Assembly (NCBI RefSeq): GCF_900207575.1
Contig: NZ_OAOQ01000001.1
Coordinates: forward strand, 372,001 to 436,000
Length of the DNA stretch: 64,000 bases
From: Cereibacter ovatus
Lineage (GTDB): Bacteria; Pseudomonadota; Alphaproteobacteria; Rhodobacterales; Rhodobacteraceae
Direction of reading: 5' to 3'
This document shows positions 8,355 through 19,599 of the stretch, piece by piece (the stretch's first letter is position 1; each line of letters starts with the position of its first letter). The position numbers were made by a program, and so were the translations under genes. Below the pieces are notes generated by a model. That model was not told the DNA's origin. It made no database searches and saw only the letters and a list, made by a program, of their open reading frames with translations.

Positions 8355-10177
8355 TGGAATTCATCGCGGTGAACATGGCGCCGATCATGTTCGCCTCGCT
8401 TGTGGTGTTCCTGCTGCTGGGCTATCCGGTGGCCTTCGCGCTGGCGGCGAACGGGCTGTTGTTCTTCTTCATCGGCGTCGAACTGGCGCCCTTGTCCGAG
8501 GGCACGATCACGCTGGGCTGGAACCTGCTTGGAACCATGCCCGACCGTTTCTGGGGCGTGCTGTCGAACGAGACGCTGCTGGCGATTCCCTTCTTCACCT
8601 TCATGGGCATCGTGCTGGAACGATCCGGCATGGCCGAGGATCTGCTGGACACGATCGGCCAGCTGTTCGGCCCGATCCGTGGCGGCCTTGCCTATGCGGT
8701 CATCATCGTCGGCGCGCTGCTTGCGGCCACCACCGGCGTCGTTGCGGCCTCGGTGATCGCGATGGGGCTGATCTCTTTGCCGATCATGCTGCGTTATGGC
8801 TATGACCGGCGCATCGCTTCGGGGGTGATCGCGGCTTCGGGGACGCTGGCGCAGATCATCCCGCCGAGCCTTGTTCTGATCGTGCTGGCCGACCAGTTGG
8901 GCCGCTCGGTGGGCGACATGTACAAGGCCGCGCTGATCCCCGGTATGGTGCTGACCGGGCTTTACATGGGCTATGTGCTGGTGATGTCGATCCTGCGGCC
9001 GCAGTCGATGCCGGCGCTGCCGCTTGAGGCGCGGACGCTCGGCTCTGGCGTCACCTCGCTGTTCGTGGCGCTGGCGGCGGCGGGCGCGATCGCGGTCGGT
9101 GCGCATTACTGGCTGGCTGAAAGCCAGGGCGCGAAGAACGCCGACCTTCTGGGCGCCGTGGTCGGTGTGGTGGTGATCTACATCGCCGCGATCTTTGATC
9201 GCGCGACCGGCAGCCGGTTGATGTCGCGGTTGGCGCAACAGGTCGTCATCGTGCTGATCCCGCCGCTGGCACTGATCTTCCTTGTGCTGGGCACGATCTT
9301 CCTTGGCATCGCCACCCCGACCGAGGGCGGCGCCATGGGGGCCATGGGCGCGCTGTTCCTGGCCGCCGTGAAGGGCCGGCTGAACCTTGAGGTCGTCAAG
9401 CAGGCGCTGGCTTCAACCACGCGGCTGTCGGCCTTCGTGATGTTCATCCTGCTGGGTGCGCGGGTGTTCTCGCTGACCTTTTACGGCGTGAACGGCCATA
9501 TCTGGGTGGAACATCTGCTGACCTCGCTTCCGGGCGGCGAGATGGGCTTCCTGATCGCGGTCTCGGTGCTGGTGTTCCTGCTGGCGTTTTTCCTGGACTT
9601 CTTCGAACTGGCCTTCATCATCGTGCCGCTGCTGGCCCCCGCGGCCGAGGCGCTGGGGATCGACCTGATCTGGTTCGGGATCATCCTTGCGGTGAACATG
9701 CAGACCTCGTTCATGCATCCGCCGTTCGGCTTTGCGCTGTTCTACCTGCGGTCGGTGGCGCCGCGGCAAAGCTATGTCGACCCGGTGACGCGGGCGCGGA
9801 TGGCGCCGGTCACCACGGGCCAGATCTATTGGGGCGCGGTGCCGTTCGTCTGCATCCAGATCCTGATGATCGCGATCGTGATCGCCTTCCCGCAGATGGT
9901 GATGCACTACAAGGGCGCGCCGGTGGATACGTCGAACGTCACCATCACCTTGCCGCAGATGCCAGGGCTGGGCGGTGGACTGCCGGGCGGGCTGGGCGGT
10001 GCGCCGACCATGCCCGCGCCGGGGGCAGGTGGACTTGGCACGCCGCCGGGGCTTGCGCCGGCAATGCCGGCGCCGGGTGGGCTTGGCGTGCCCCCGGGCC
10101 TTGCACCGGCCGTGCCCGCGCCCGCGCCGGGGCTGCAACCGGGTGGGCTGCCACCGGGCCTTGCCCCTGCGAACTGA
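8351..10177 (+). CDS. takM: TRAP transporter large permease (DctM family, TakM-like) with Gly/Pro-rich tail
   Basis: This is the large transmembrane subunit of the TRAP transporter, with about 12-14 membrane helices, coupling Na+ to solute uptake. At 608 residues it is longer than the classic ~430-residue DctM. Part of the excess is an internal insertion with additional helices (about residues 235-320). The rest is a low-complexity tail of about 70 residues after the last helix (nt ~9955-10174), built from imperfect repeats of the type GLGxPPGLAPAxPAP. Conserved permease features include SGTLAQIIPPS and the GIATPTEGGAMGA loop. The start overlaps takQ (ATGATG at 8351). A strong terminator follows. 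Confidence 0.85.
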   Translation: MMEFIAVNMAPIMFASLVVFLLLGYPVAFALAANGLLFFFIGVELAPLSEGTITLGWNLLGTMPDRFWGVLSNETLLAIPFFTFMGIVLERSGMAEDLLDTIGQLFGPIRGGLAYAVIIVGALLAATTGVVAASVIAMGLISLPIMLRYGYDRRIASGVIAASGTLAQIIPPSLVLIVLADQLGRSVGDMYKAALIPGMVLTGLYMGYVLVMSILRPQSMPALPLEARTLGSGVTSLFVALAAAGAIAVGAHYWLAESQGAKNADLLGAVVGVVVIYIAAIFDRATGSRLMSRLAQQVVIVLIPPLALIFLVLGTIFLGIATPTEGGAMGAMGALFLAAVKGRLNLEVVKQALASTTRLSAFVMFILLGARVFSLTFYGVNGHIWVEHLLTSLPGGEMGFLIAVSVLVFLLAFFLDFFELAFIIVPLLAPAAEALGIDLIWFGIILAVNMQTSFMHPPFGFALFYLRSVAPRQSYVDPVTRARMAPVTTGQIYWGAVPFVCIQILMIAIVIAFPQMVMHYKGAPVDTSNVTITLPQMPGLGGGLPGGLGGAPTMPAPGAGGLGTPPGLAPAMPAPGGLGVPPGLAPAVPAPAPGLQPGGLPPGLAPAN

Positions 10178-10228
10178 CGCCCGCCGGTGCGCCGGCCGGC
10201 ATACCGGCCGCCCCAGCCTGCCAAAGCA

Positions 10229-10259
10229 AAACCCCCGGAAGCGGCGCTTCCGGGGGTTT
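10229..10259. terminator. Bidirectional terminator between takM and takP
   Basis: AAACCCCCGGAAGC (10229-10242) and GCTTCCGGGGGTTT (10246-10259) form a perfect 14-bp stem with a 3-nt loop, A-rich on one side and T-rich on the other. It sits between the convergent takM and takP genes and can terminate both. Confidence 0.85.
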
Positions 10260-10280
10260 CTTCATCCGATCCGGTGGGGA

Positions 10281-11543
<1,263 letters not shown>

Positions 11544-11547
11544 TTAT

Positions 11548-11581
11548 GCCCGCGCCCAGGGCATCTGCCCAAGACGCGGGC
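11548..11581 (-). terminator. Probable terminator after mtlK
   Basis: A nested hairpin has outer arms GCCCGCG (11548-11554) and CGCGGGC (11575-11581) and inner arms GGGC and GCCC around ATCT. It lies 40 nt after the mtlK stop on the transcribed strand. Only a short T-run follows, so termination is likely but not certain. The rest of the 11379-11621 gap would hold the takP promoter; I could not pick one with confidence. Confidence 0.5.
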
Positions 11582-11621
11582 GCCCCGCACGACAGGGTTG
11601 CCACCCCGCGGCCGGGCTCGC

Positions 11622-13055
11622 TTATGCAGCGAGGAACCGGCGCAGTTCGGTCTCGGCGCCATTGGCCCAGACGGCATTGAGCGCGCTGGTAAATTCCGCC
11701 ACCAGTGCCGCGTTGCCGGCCAGATCGCCATAGACCTCGGCCATGGCCAGCCACGCGGCCGGATTGGTGCGGGCGCGTCTGGCGCGGTCCTGAAGCGCCG
11801 CCCAGTTCGGATCGTTCGGTTCCACCACCAGACCCGAATCCGTGGTGCCAAAACAATAGCGGCACCACAGCGCCGACAGCAGCACCAGCCCCTTGGGCAT
11901 CACGCCCCTGGCCAGATTGTCCCTCAGCGAGGGCACGATGAACTTCGGCTGCCGGTTTGATCCGTCAAGGCACAGCCGGCGCGTGGTGTCCGCGATCTCG
12001 GGGTTTGCAAACCGGCTTTCGATCAGCGTCAGATAGTCGGGGATATGGGTGTCGGGCACCGGCGGGACATGGGGCAGGATCTCGTCCACCTCGACCTTGT
12101 GCAGGAAGGCCGCGACCAGCGGGTTGGCCATCGCCTGATGCACCAGTTCGATATCCATCAGCGCCGAAGGGTAGGCGATGACCGCATGGCCGCCGTTCAG
12201 GATGCGGATCTTCATCGCCTCGTAGGCGTGGACATGCGGGGTGAAGGTCACCCCCACCTTTTCCAGCGCCGGGCGGCCCGCGGGGAAGTTGTCTTCCAGC
12301 ACCCATTGCCGGAAGGGCTCGCAGGTCACCGGCACCGGATCGCTCAGGCCGAAGCCCTGTGCAAGATCGCGTTCATGCTGGCCGGTGGCGGGGGTGATGC
12401 GGTCGACCATCCCGTTCGGAAAGGCGACATGGTGCTTGACCCAGCCCGCCAGATCGGCGTCGAACAGTTCCGCCAGCCCCACCACGGCGTTGCGCGTGAC
12501 ATGGCCATTGCCCGGCAGGTTGTCACAGGACATCACCGTAAAGGGCGCCAGATGCGCCGCGCGGCGATGCTGCAACGCTGCAAGGATCGCGCCGAAGGCG
12601 GTGGCGGGGGCCTGCGGACGGGCGGCATCGGCCACGATATCGGGGTGGGTCGGGTCGAACTCGCCGCGGGAGTCGACGTAATAGCCGCCCTCGGTCACCG
12701 TCAGCGAGACGATGCGGATGCGCGGGTCGCTCATTGCTTCGATCAGCGCGGCGTTGTCGGCCTCGACCGGCAGAAAGCCCACCATGGCGCCGATCCGGCG
12801 GGCACGGTGGCCCGAGGGGTCAAGCTCGATCACGGTGGACAGGTTGTCCTGCGCGGCCAGCGCCTCGCGCATCCGGGCATCGGTCGGGCGCACGCCGGCG
12901 CCAAGGATGGCCCAGTCATGGCCTTCGCCCAGGGCAAACAGGTCGTCGAGATAGACCGCCTGATGGGCGCGGTGGAAATTGCCGACCCCGATATGGACGA
13001 TCCCGGGGGTCAGGGTGCTGCGGTCATAGGCGGGCAGGGCGACGGTGCGGGTCAT
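11622..13055 (-). CDS. mtlK: Mannitol 2-dehydrogenase (polyol-specific long-chain dehydrogenase)
   Basis: Oxidises D-mannitol to D-fructose with NAD+ (family knowledge; other polyols such as arabitol and sorbitol may also be used). The ATG at 13055 has a GAGGAG-type ribosome site and gives 477 residues, the length of the R. sphaeroides enzyme. The N-terminal Rossmann motif is GVGNFHRAH (about residues 23-31). The catalytic signature K-x4-N-G-x-H is seen as KIRILNGGH around Lys282, typical of the zinc-independent polyol-specific long-chain family. It is the last gene of the smo operon, directly after smoK. In R. sphaeroides smoS (sorbitol dehydrogenase) sits between these two genes; here it is missing. 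Confidence 0.93.
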   Translation of the reverse strand: MTRTVALPAYDRSTLTPGIVHIGVGNFHRAHQAVYLDDLFALGEGHDWAILGAGVRPTDARMREALAAQDNLSTVIELDPSGHRARRIGAMVGFLPVEADNAALIEAMSDPRIRIVSLTVTEGGYYVDSRGEFDPTHPDIVADAARPQAPATAFGAILAALQHRRAAHLAPFTVMSCDNLPGNGHVTRNAVVGLAELFDADLAGWVKHHVAFPNGMVDRITPATGQHERDLAQGFGLSDPVPVTCEPFRQWVLEDNFPAGRPALEKVGVTFTPHVHAYEAMKIRILNGGHAVIAYPSALMDIELVHQAMANPLVAAFLHKVEVDEILPHVPPVPDTHIPDYLTLIESRFANPEIADTTRRLCLDGSNRQPKFIVPSLRDNLARGVMPKGLVLLSALWCRYCFGTTDSGLVVEPNDPNWAALQDRARRARTNPAAWLAMAEVYGDLAGNAALVAEFTSALNAVWANGAETELRRFLAA

Positions 13056-13089
13056 GGGCTCCTCGGGCGTGACTGGGGTTCGGCGCGGG

Positions 13090-14088
<999 letters not shown>

Positions 14089-14095
14089 ATGGCCC

Positions 14096-14926
14096 TCACT
14101 TCACCGCGCCGAAGGTCAGGCCGCGGACGAGTTGCTTCTGGCTGAACCAGCCAAGGATCAGGATCGGCGCGATGGCCATGGTCGAGGCCGCCGACAGTTT
14201 TGCGTAGAACAGGCCCTCGGGGCTGGAATAGCTGGCGATGAACTGCGTCAGCGGCGCCGCGCGCGAGGTGGTCAGCTGCAACGTCCAGAACGCCTCGTTC
14301 CAGGCAAGGATCACGTTCAGAAGCAGGGTGGACGCGATCCCCGGCACCGCCATCGGCGTCAGGATGTAAAGGATTTCGGATCGCAGCGTGGCGCCGTCCA
14401 TCCGGGCGGCTTCAAGGATCTCGCCGGGGATCTCCTTGAAATAGGTGTAAAGCATCCAGATCACGATCGGCAGGTTGATCAGCGTCAGCACGATCACCAG
14501 GCCGGTGCGGGTATCCAGCAGCCCCAGATCGCGGAACAGCAGGTAAAGCGGGATCAGCACCCCCACCGCCGGCATCATCTTGGTCGACAGCATCCACATC
14601 AACACATCCTTGGTGCGCTTGCCCGGCACGAAGGCCATGGCCCAGGCGGCCGGAATGGCGATCGCCAGCGCCACAAGGGTGGAGCCCAGCGAGATCACGA
14701 CCGAGTTCATGAAGTGGCGCGAATAGTTCGACCGGGTCTGCACCTGTTCATAGCTGGCAAAGGTCCAGTCCGACATCAGCATGGCGAAGGGCGCCTTGAT
14801 GGCGTCGCCTTCGGATTTGAAGCTTATCAGCACGGTCCAGAGGATCGGGAAGAAGATCAGAAAGCCCACGGTCCAGGCGGCCAGCGTGACGATCAGGGTG
14901 CGGCGGGCGGTGATGCGGCGTGACAT
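14096..14926 (-). CDS. smoG: Polyol ABC transporter permease (SmoG)
   Basis: This is one of the two membrane subunits of the CUT1-type importer, 276 residues with six predicted helices. The cytoplasmic EAA loop that docks with the ATPase is visible as EAARMDGAT followed by ILTPMAVPG. An N-terminal SRRITARR stretch precedes helix 1, as in MalG-type subunits. Only 1 nt separates it from smoF, and smoK follows 7 nt later, so the genes are probably translationally coupled. Confidence 0.9.
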   Translation of the reverse strand: MSRRITARRTLIVTLAAWTVGFLIFFPILWTVLISFKSEGDAIKAPFAMLMSDWTFASYEQVQTRSNYSRHFMNSVVISLGSTLVALAIAIPAAWAMAFVPGKRTKDVLMWMLSTKMMPAVGVLIPLYLLFRDLGLLDTRTGLVIVLTLINLPIVIWMLYTYFKEIPGEILEAARMDGATLRSEILYILTPMAVPGIASTLLLNVILAWNEAFWTLQLTTSRAAPLTQFIASYSSPEGLFYAKLSAASTMAIAPILILGWFSQKQLVRGLTFGAVK

Positions 14927-14927
14927 G

Positions 14928-15800
14928 TCAGGCGTCCAGATTCTTGCCGATCATGCGCATCAGGAAGATGGCCACGATATTGGCGAGGATGACAGCGACG
15001 ATCCCGCCGGCCGAGCCGCCGCCCACATCGTAGTTCAGCAGCGACTGCGCATAGACGAGATAGGTGATGTTGGTGGATGCCGTGCCGGGGCCGCCGTTGG
15101 TGGTGACAAGGATCTCGGCAAAGACGCCCAAGAGGAAGATGGTCTGGATCAGCACGACGACGGTGATCGCCCGCGTCAGATGCGGCAGGGTGATGTAGAC
15201 GAAGCGCGCGACCGGCGAGGCGCCGTCCATTTCGGCCGCTTCCATCTGTTCGCGGTCCAGCGATTGCAGCGCGGTCAGCAGGATCAGCGTGGCAAAGGGC
15301 AGCCATTGCCAGGCCACGATCCCGATGATCGAGGCCAAGGGCGCATGGGCCAGGAAATCGAAAGGCTGCATCCCCAGCGCGCGGGCGATATGGGCGAACA
15401 TGCCGTTCACGGGGTTCATGAACATGTTCTTCCAGACCAGCGCCGAGACGGTGGGCATGATGAAGAACGGCGCGATCACCAGAATGCGCACGATGCCCTG
15501 ACCCCACATCGGCTGATCCAGCAGCAAGGCCAGCGCCGTGCCGCCGACGATCGTGATGAGAAGCACGCCCCCCACCAGAAGCAGCGTGTTGGTCAGCGCC
15601 GCGGCAAAGGCGGGATCAGTCAGGAAATAATAGTAATTGTCCCATCCGGTGAAGCTTTCCATCCCCGGCATCAGCAGGTTGTAGCGCAGGAAGCTGAAGT
15701 AAAGCGTCATCGACAGCGGCACGATCATCCACAGGAACAAAAGGATGACGGCCGGGGAAATCATCAGACGCGCCGCAGTCTTTGAATGCTGGGTCGCCAT
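14928..15800 (-). CDS. smoF: Polyol ABC transporter permease (SmoF)
   Basis: This is the second membrane subunit (MalF-like), 290 residues with six predicted helices, the first at about 10-35. The EAA loop is EAAEMDGASPVARFVYITLPHL. It pairs with SmoG to form the channel and receives polyol from SmoE. It is separated from smoE by an 81-nt spacer that contains a stem-loop, while smoF, smoG and smoK are nearly contiguous. Confidence 0.9.
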   Translation of the reverse strand: MATQHSKTAARLMISPAVILLFLWMIVPLSMTLYFSFLRYNLLMPGMESFTGWDNYYYFLTDPAFAAALTNTLLLVGGVLLITIVGGTALALLLDQPMWGQGIVRILVIAPFFIMPTVSALVWKNMFMNPVNGMFAHIARALGMQPFDFLAHAPLASIIGIVAWQWLPFATLILLTALQSLDREQMEAAEMDGASPVARFVYITLPHLTRAITVVVLIQTIFLLGVFAEILVTTNGGPGTASTNITYLVYAQSLLNYDVGGGSAGGIVAVILANIVAIFLMRMIGKNLDA

Positions 15801-15840
15801 GGCTGCCTCGGGGGCTGGATCGGTGCGGAAGGGAAGGTCC

Positions 15841-15869
15841 GCAGGCCGGAGGGATCGGTTCCGGCCCGC
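15841..15869 (-). repeat. Intercistronic stem-loop between smoE and smoF
   Basis: GGCCGGA (15844-15850) pairs with TCCGGCC (15860-15866), and two further pairs follow beyond one mismatch. It sits just after the binding-protein gene. Such hairpins often protect the upstream message and raise binding-protein levels over permease levels; that role is an inference here. Confidence 0.5.
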
Positions 15870-15881
15870 GGTGCGAGGATC

Positions 15882-17192
15882 TTACTTGATATAGCCCGCG
15901 CGGGTCATCTCGCGCGTGGTGAAGGCCTGCGCCGCTTCCAGCGCCGCCTCGGCCGTCATCGAGCCGGCAAGCGCGGCCGAAAACTGCTGGCCCACCGCGG
16001 TGCCGATGCCCTGAAACTCGGGGATCGCGACGAACTGGATGCCGACATACGGCACCGGATCGACAGCCGGGTTGGTCGGATCTGCCGCGTTGATGCTGTC
16101 CAGCGTCATCTTTGCGAACGGCACCTTCTGATATTCCGGGTTCTCGTAAAGCGAGGTGCGGGTGCCCGGCGGCACGTTGGCCCAGCCCTCTTTCGAGGCC
16201 ACCAGTTCGGCATAGTCCTTCGAGGTCGCCCAGGCGACGAAGGTCCTGGCCGCGTCCACCTTCTGCGAGCCGGCCGGGATCGCAAGGTTCCACGCCCAAA
16301 GCCAGTTCGACCGCTTGCCCTTGCCGGTATCGGGCGCCAGCGCGAAGCCCACCTTGTCGGCCACCGTCGAGTCGTGCGGGTTGGTCACGAACGAGGCCGC
16401 CACCGTCGCATCGATCCACATGCCGCACTTGCCCTGCTGGAACAGCGCGAGGTTTTCGTTGAACCCGTTGTTCGACGCGCCGGGCGGGCCGTAGTTCGTC
16501 ATCATGTCGAGATAATCGGTCAGCGCGGCCTTCCAGCCCTCGCTGTCGAACTGCGGCTTCCAGTCCATGTCGAACCAGCTTGTGCCATAGCTGTTGGCCA
16601 TGGCCGACAGGAAGGCCATGTTCTCGCCCCAGCCGGCCTTGCCGCGCAGGCAGATGCCATAAACCTCGGCATCCTTGTCGGTCATCTTTGCGGCAGCTTC
16701 CTTGACGAACGCCCACGAGGGGGCGTCGGGCATCGTCAGCCCGGCCTTCTCCATCAGATCGGTGCGATACATGATCATCGAGCTTTCGCCATAGAAGGGC
16801 GCGGCATAAAGCTCGCCGTCGACGGTCAGGCCGTTCCGGATCGCGGGCAGGATGTCGTCGGCATCATAGTCCGGCGGTAGGTCGTTCAGGCTGACCAGCC
16901 AGCCCTGCTTGCCCCAGATCGGAACCTCGTAGGTGCCGATGGTCAGCACGTCGAACTGCCCGCCCTTGGTGGCGATGTCGGTGGTGACCTTCTGGCGCAG
17001 CACGTTTTCTTCCAGCGTGACCCATTCGACCTGAATGTCGGGGTGCCGGGCGTTGAACTCGGCCATCAGGCCCTGCATCCGGATCATGTCGCCGTTGTTC
17101 ACTGTGGCGACGGTGATGGTTTCGGCGGCGGCGGCTGTCGAAATCGCAGCCACAGCGCACGCGCCCATCAGGGCGCGGAAGCTGTAGGTCAT
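15882..17192 (-). CDS. smoE: Sorbitol/mannitol-binding periplasmic protein
   Basis: This family 1 extracellular solute-binding protein delivers polyols to SmoFGK. The ATG at 17192 has GGGAGGA upstream and gives 436 residues; the open frame extends further but without a start signal. A Sec signal peptide ends at about residue 24 (Ala-rich, cut before ETITVATV). The mature protein has the usual two-lobe pattern, with VPIWGKQGWL and YGESSMIMYRTDLMEKAGL typical of polyol/maltose binders. It is the first gene of the transport operon; a promoter with a possible operator lies directly upstream. Confidence 0.92.
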   Translation of the reverse strand: MTYSFRALMGACAVAAISTAAAAETITVATVNNGDMIRMQGLMAEFNARHPDIQVEWVTLEENVLRQKVTTDIATKGGQFDVLTIGTYEVPIWGKQGWLVSLNDLPPDYDADDILPAIRNGLTVDGELYAAPFYGESSMIMYRTDLMEKAGLTMPDAPSWAFVKEAAAKMTDKDAEVYGICLRGKAGWGENMAFLSAMANSYGTSWFDMDWKPQFDSEGWKAALTDYLDMMTNYGPPGASNNGFNENLALFQQGKCGMWIDATVAASFVTNPHDSTVADKVGFALAPDTGKGKRSNWLWAWNLAIPAGSQKVDAARTFVAWATSKDYAELVASKEGWANVPPGTRTSLYENPEYQKVPFAKMTLDSINAADPTNPAVDPVPYVGIQFVAIPEFQGIGTAVGQQFSAALAGSMTAEAALEAAQAFTTREMTRAGYIK

Positions 17193-17240
17193 CGGTATCC
17201 TCCCTGTGCGACGGCTGAGCATTAACTCAGGTCGCGAACA

Positions 17241-17276
17241 ATTACTCATCAACCCGCAACAAACTGTCAACGGGTT
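17241..17276 (-). promoter_or_regulatory. Putative smoE promoter with overlapping inverted repeat
   Basis: On the minus strand a perfect -35 TTGACA (17270-17265) is followed at 18 nt by AGTAAT (17246-17241). The -35 is flanked by the inverted repeat AACCCG/CGGGTT (17251-17256 and 17271-17276), a plausible operator for the SorC-type regulator encoded just upstream. Two GAG(T)TAAT-like direct repeats lie further downstream (17221-17248). Confidence 0.45.
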
Positions 17277-17298
17277 TTTCGCGGCTTCGGGGCAGGGG

Positions 17299-18252
17299 TC
17301 AGGCCAGCAGCGCGCGGGCGGTCAGCTCGTCGGTAATCAGGCCATTGAAAAGGCGGCCCTTCAGCCCGGCCGCCAGCGCGACCAGCTTCGGCGTGCCACC
17401 GGCAATGGCCACCGCCATCCGGCCCTCTCCGACCTCGACCCGGACGCCGGCGACACGCTGGTTCAGGCTGGTCTCAAGATAGTGGCCGTCCGAATCGTAG
17501 ACCCAGCCCGCGACCTCTCCGGCCGCCCCCAACGCCTGCATCGCGCGCAATTCGTCGGCGGTGATGAAGCCGTCCTTCAACAGCGGCGCGTCATCGCTCA
17601 TCTGGCCGATGCCGACAAAGGTCACATCGGCGTCGCGCGCCAGCCGCAACACCGACTGCACGGGTTTCAGCGAATGGAACAGTTCGCGTTCCTCGGTGCT
17701 CTGGGCAATGACCGGCATCGGCATCGGATAATGCGGCGCCCGCACGCGGTCCGCGATGCGGAAGATCACGTCATAATAGCTGGCCGAACCATCAGCCGAG
17801 ATATTGCCGTTCAGCGACACGATCTTGTGCTGCTCGCATTCCATCGAGGTCATCTCTTCGACCGTCGCGCGCAGGCTGCGCCCGGTGCCAAAGGCGATCA
17901 CCTGCGGCTCGGCCGCGCGCAGCACACGCTCGATCTCGGCGGCGGCGGTGGGCGCGATCGAGGGCAGGGGGTCGACCCCCACCCCCAGCGAGGGCGCCAC
18001 CCGTGCCAGCTTCAACCCGAAGCGCCGGGCCAGCTCCGCCTCCAGTCGCAGACACCCCGAGACGCGATGCTCCAGCCGCACATGGATCAGCCGCTCGGAG
18101 ATGGCACGGCTGACCAGCCGCTGTGCGCGCTGGCGCGACGTGCCCAACTCGCGCGCGATCTGATCCTGCGTCAGGCCTGCGACATAATAAAGCCAGCCCG
18201 CTCGGGCGGCATCATCCAGTGGCGTGGGCTCGGTCTCGGGTCGGTCGATCAT
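17299..18252 (-). CDS. SorC/DeoR-type sugar-binding transcriptional regulator of the polyol operon
   Basis: This is probably the sugar-responsive regulator of smoEFGK-mtlK. The ATG at 18252 overlaps the upstream stop codon (ATGA) and gives 317 residues; a GTG 15 nt earlier is also open. The N-terminal ~60 residues contain a helix-turn-helix (LTQDQIARELGTSRQRAQRL). The rest is the SorC effector domain with the phosphate-loop-like FGTGRSLRATV and the typical VGIGQ and GGTPK motifs. Its place just upstream of the operon promoter supports the assignment. The equivalent R. sphaeroides gene has, as I recall, been called smoC; I leave the symbol open. Confidence 0.85.
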   Translation of the reverse strand: MIDRPETEPTPLDDAARAGWLYYVAGLTQDQIARELGTSRQRAQRLVSRAISERLIHVRLEHRVSGCLRLEAELARRFGLKLARVAPSLGVGVDPLPSIAPTAAAEIERVLRAAEPQVIAFGTGRSLRATVEEMTSMECEQHKIVSLNGNISADGSASYYDVIFRIADRVRAPHYPMPMPVIAQSTEERELFHSLKPVQSVLRLARDADVTFVGIGQMSDDAPLLKDGFITADELRAMQALGAAGEVAGWVYDSDGHYLETSLNQRVAGVRVEVGEGRMAVAIAGGTPKLVALAAGLKGRLFNGLITDELTARALLA

Positions 18253-18935
18253 GGCAGGGCCCCGCACCTGGCGCGGCGCAGACCCGGCGCCAGATCAAAG
18301 AATTCGGTGAAACAGGCGAACCGCCGGTGCGGGCGGCAGTCCGCCGGCTCGTCCGGAACCGCCCCCCGGAAATGGCTGCCGCCGATGAACCGCCAGACCT
18401 GCATCCCGGCCGCCAGCCCGGCACGCAAGCCGGGCAGCGTGTCCTCGATCACCAGACAGCGCGCGGGCGCAACGCCCATCCCGGCCGCAGCCAGCAGGAA
18501 CAGGTCCGGCGCAGGCTTGCCCCGCGCCACCTGGCTTGCGGTGAAACAGCAGCTCTCGAACAGCGGTGCCAGCCCCGCGATCCGCAACGATACCGCCAGC
18601 CGCTCGGGCGCGCTCGATGTGGCAAGGCAATAGGGCACTCTCAGCGCCCGCACCGTCTCGATCACGCCGGGAACGGGCCTCAGCCCGGCCGCGAACACCT
18701 CGCTCAGCCGCCCGCGATAGGCCGCCTCGAACCCATCGGGCAGCAGGACGCCGAACCGCTCGGCCAACACCTCGCGAATGACGGGAAAGCCACGGCCCAG
18801 AAAATGCCGATGCACGAAAGCCTCGTCGATCCGTACGCCAAGGGGCTGCAACGCCTCGATCAGCGTGGCGACGGCAAGCACCTCGGAATCGATCAGAACG
18901 CCATCGCAGTCGAAAATGACAAGCCCGATATCCAT
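18249..18935 (-). CDS. HAD-superfamily sugar-phosphate phosphatase-like hydrolase
   Basis: This 228-residue HAD subfamily IA hydrolase (beta-phosphoglucomutase/2-deoxyglucose-6-phosphatase-like) probably acts on a small phosphorylated sugar or polyol. Motif I is FDCDGVLIDSE with nucleophile Asp9 and acid/base Asp11; motif II is ATSSAP; motif III is the Lys of GKPAPDLF; motif IV is VIEDT. It is the first gene of the minus-strand polyol group and overlaps the regulator by 4 nt. The C-terminal ~35 residues are Cys/Arg-rich and look atypical. The substrate cannot be read from the sequence. Confidence 0.85.
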   Translation of the reverse strand: MDIGLVIFDCDGVLIDSEVLAVATLIEALQPLGVRIDEAFVHRHFLGRGFPVIREVLAERFGVLLPDGFEAAYRGRLSEVFAAGLRPVPGVIETVRALRVPYCLATSSAPERLAVSLRIAGLAPLFESCCFTASQVARGKPAPDLFLLAAAGMGVAPARCLVIEDTLPGLRAGLAAGMQVWRFIGGSHFRGAVPDEPADCRPHRRFACFTEFFDLAPGLRRARCGALP

Positions 18936-19087
18936 GCGCCGACCCTAGGCGAGCGTGCCTTGCCGAGTAAAGCCGCAAGAAAGGCCAAGTCGATGCCGGG
19001 ACCATTGCCCCGCCTTGCCGGTTGTGCGGCCGCCCCGGCACGGAACCGGCCGCGGCCCGTTCGCAACCACCATGAACAAGAATGCCC

Positions 19088-19568
19088 ATGGCCTCGGTCT
19101 CGAAGCACATCGGCTCGATGGACGATCTTTTCACCCATCTGCTGCAAGACATCTACGACGCCGAAAAACAGATTGAAAACGCCCTGCCGAAGATGGCGGG
19201 CAAGGCTTGCGACGCCACGCTGCGCTAAGGCTTTGAAAGCCACCTGAAGGTAACACACGACCATGTCGCGCGGCTGGAAAAGGTGTTCTCGCGGCTCGGT
19301 CAGCCCCCCAGGACCACGACCCGCCCCACGATCGACGCGAGATCGCCGCCGACATCGCCGATCCGGCCGTTCGCGAAGCCGCCCTGGCCGCCGCGGCGCA
19401 GGCGGTCGAACATTACGAGATATACGCTACGGCACCCCGATCCCCTGGTCCAAGGAACCGGGCCACAGCGAGGTGTCGAAGATCCTGCAAGAAACGCTGG
19501 CCAAAGAAACGGCGGCCGACCAGAAGTTGACGAAACTGGCTCAATCCCGGCTGAACCGCGCCGCCTGA
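19088..19568 (+). pseudogene. Decayed DUF892/YciE-YciF ferritin-like gene
   Basis: Three reading frames together spell one protein of the YciE/YciF ferritin-like family, about 160 residues. Frame 1 from ATG 19088 reads MASVSKHIGSMDDLFTHLLQ and so on to CDATLR, then an in-frame TAA near 19226, then continues as GFESHLKVTHDHVARLEKVF. After TID (about 19336) a 1-nt deletion moves the reading to EIAADIADPAVREAALAAAA, ending HYEI. A second 1-nt deletion near 19415 moves it to YGTPIPWSKEPGHSEVSKIL, ending SRLNRAA at a TGA. One nonsense and two frameshift lesions make an intact product impossible. The family is stress-related; it has no link to its neighbours here. Confidence 0.85.
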
Positions 19569-19599
19569 CAGCGCCTGCCATGACATCGGGAACCAGATC

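Noticed and set aside
19088-19568. Programmed frameshifting of the DUF892 gene
   Set aside because: An in-frame stop and two separate shifts without slippery heptamers point to decay, not recoding.
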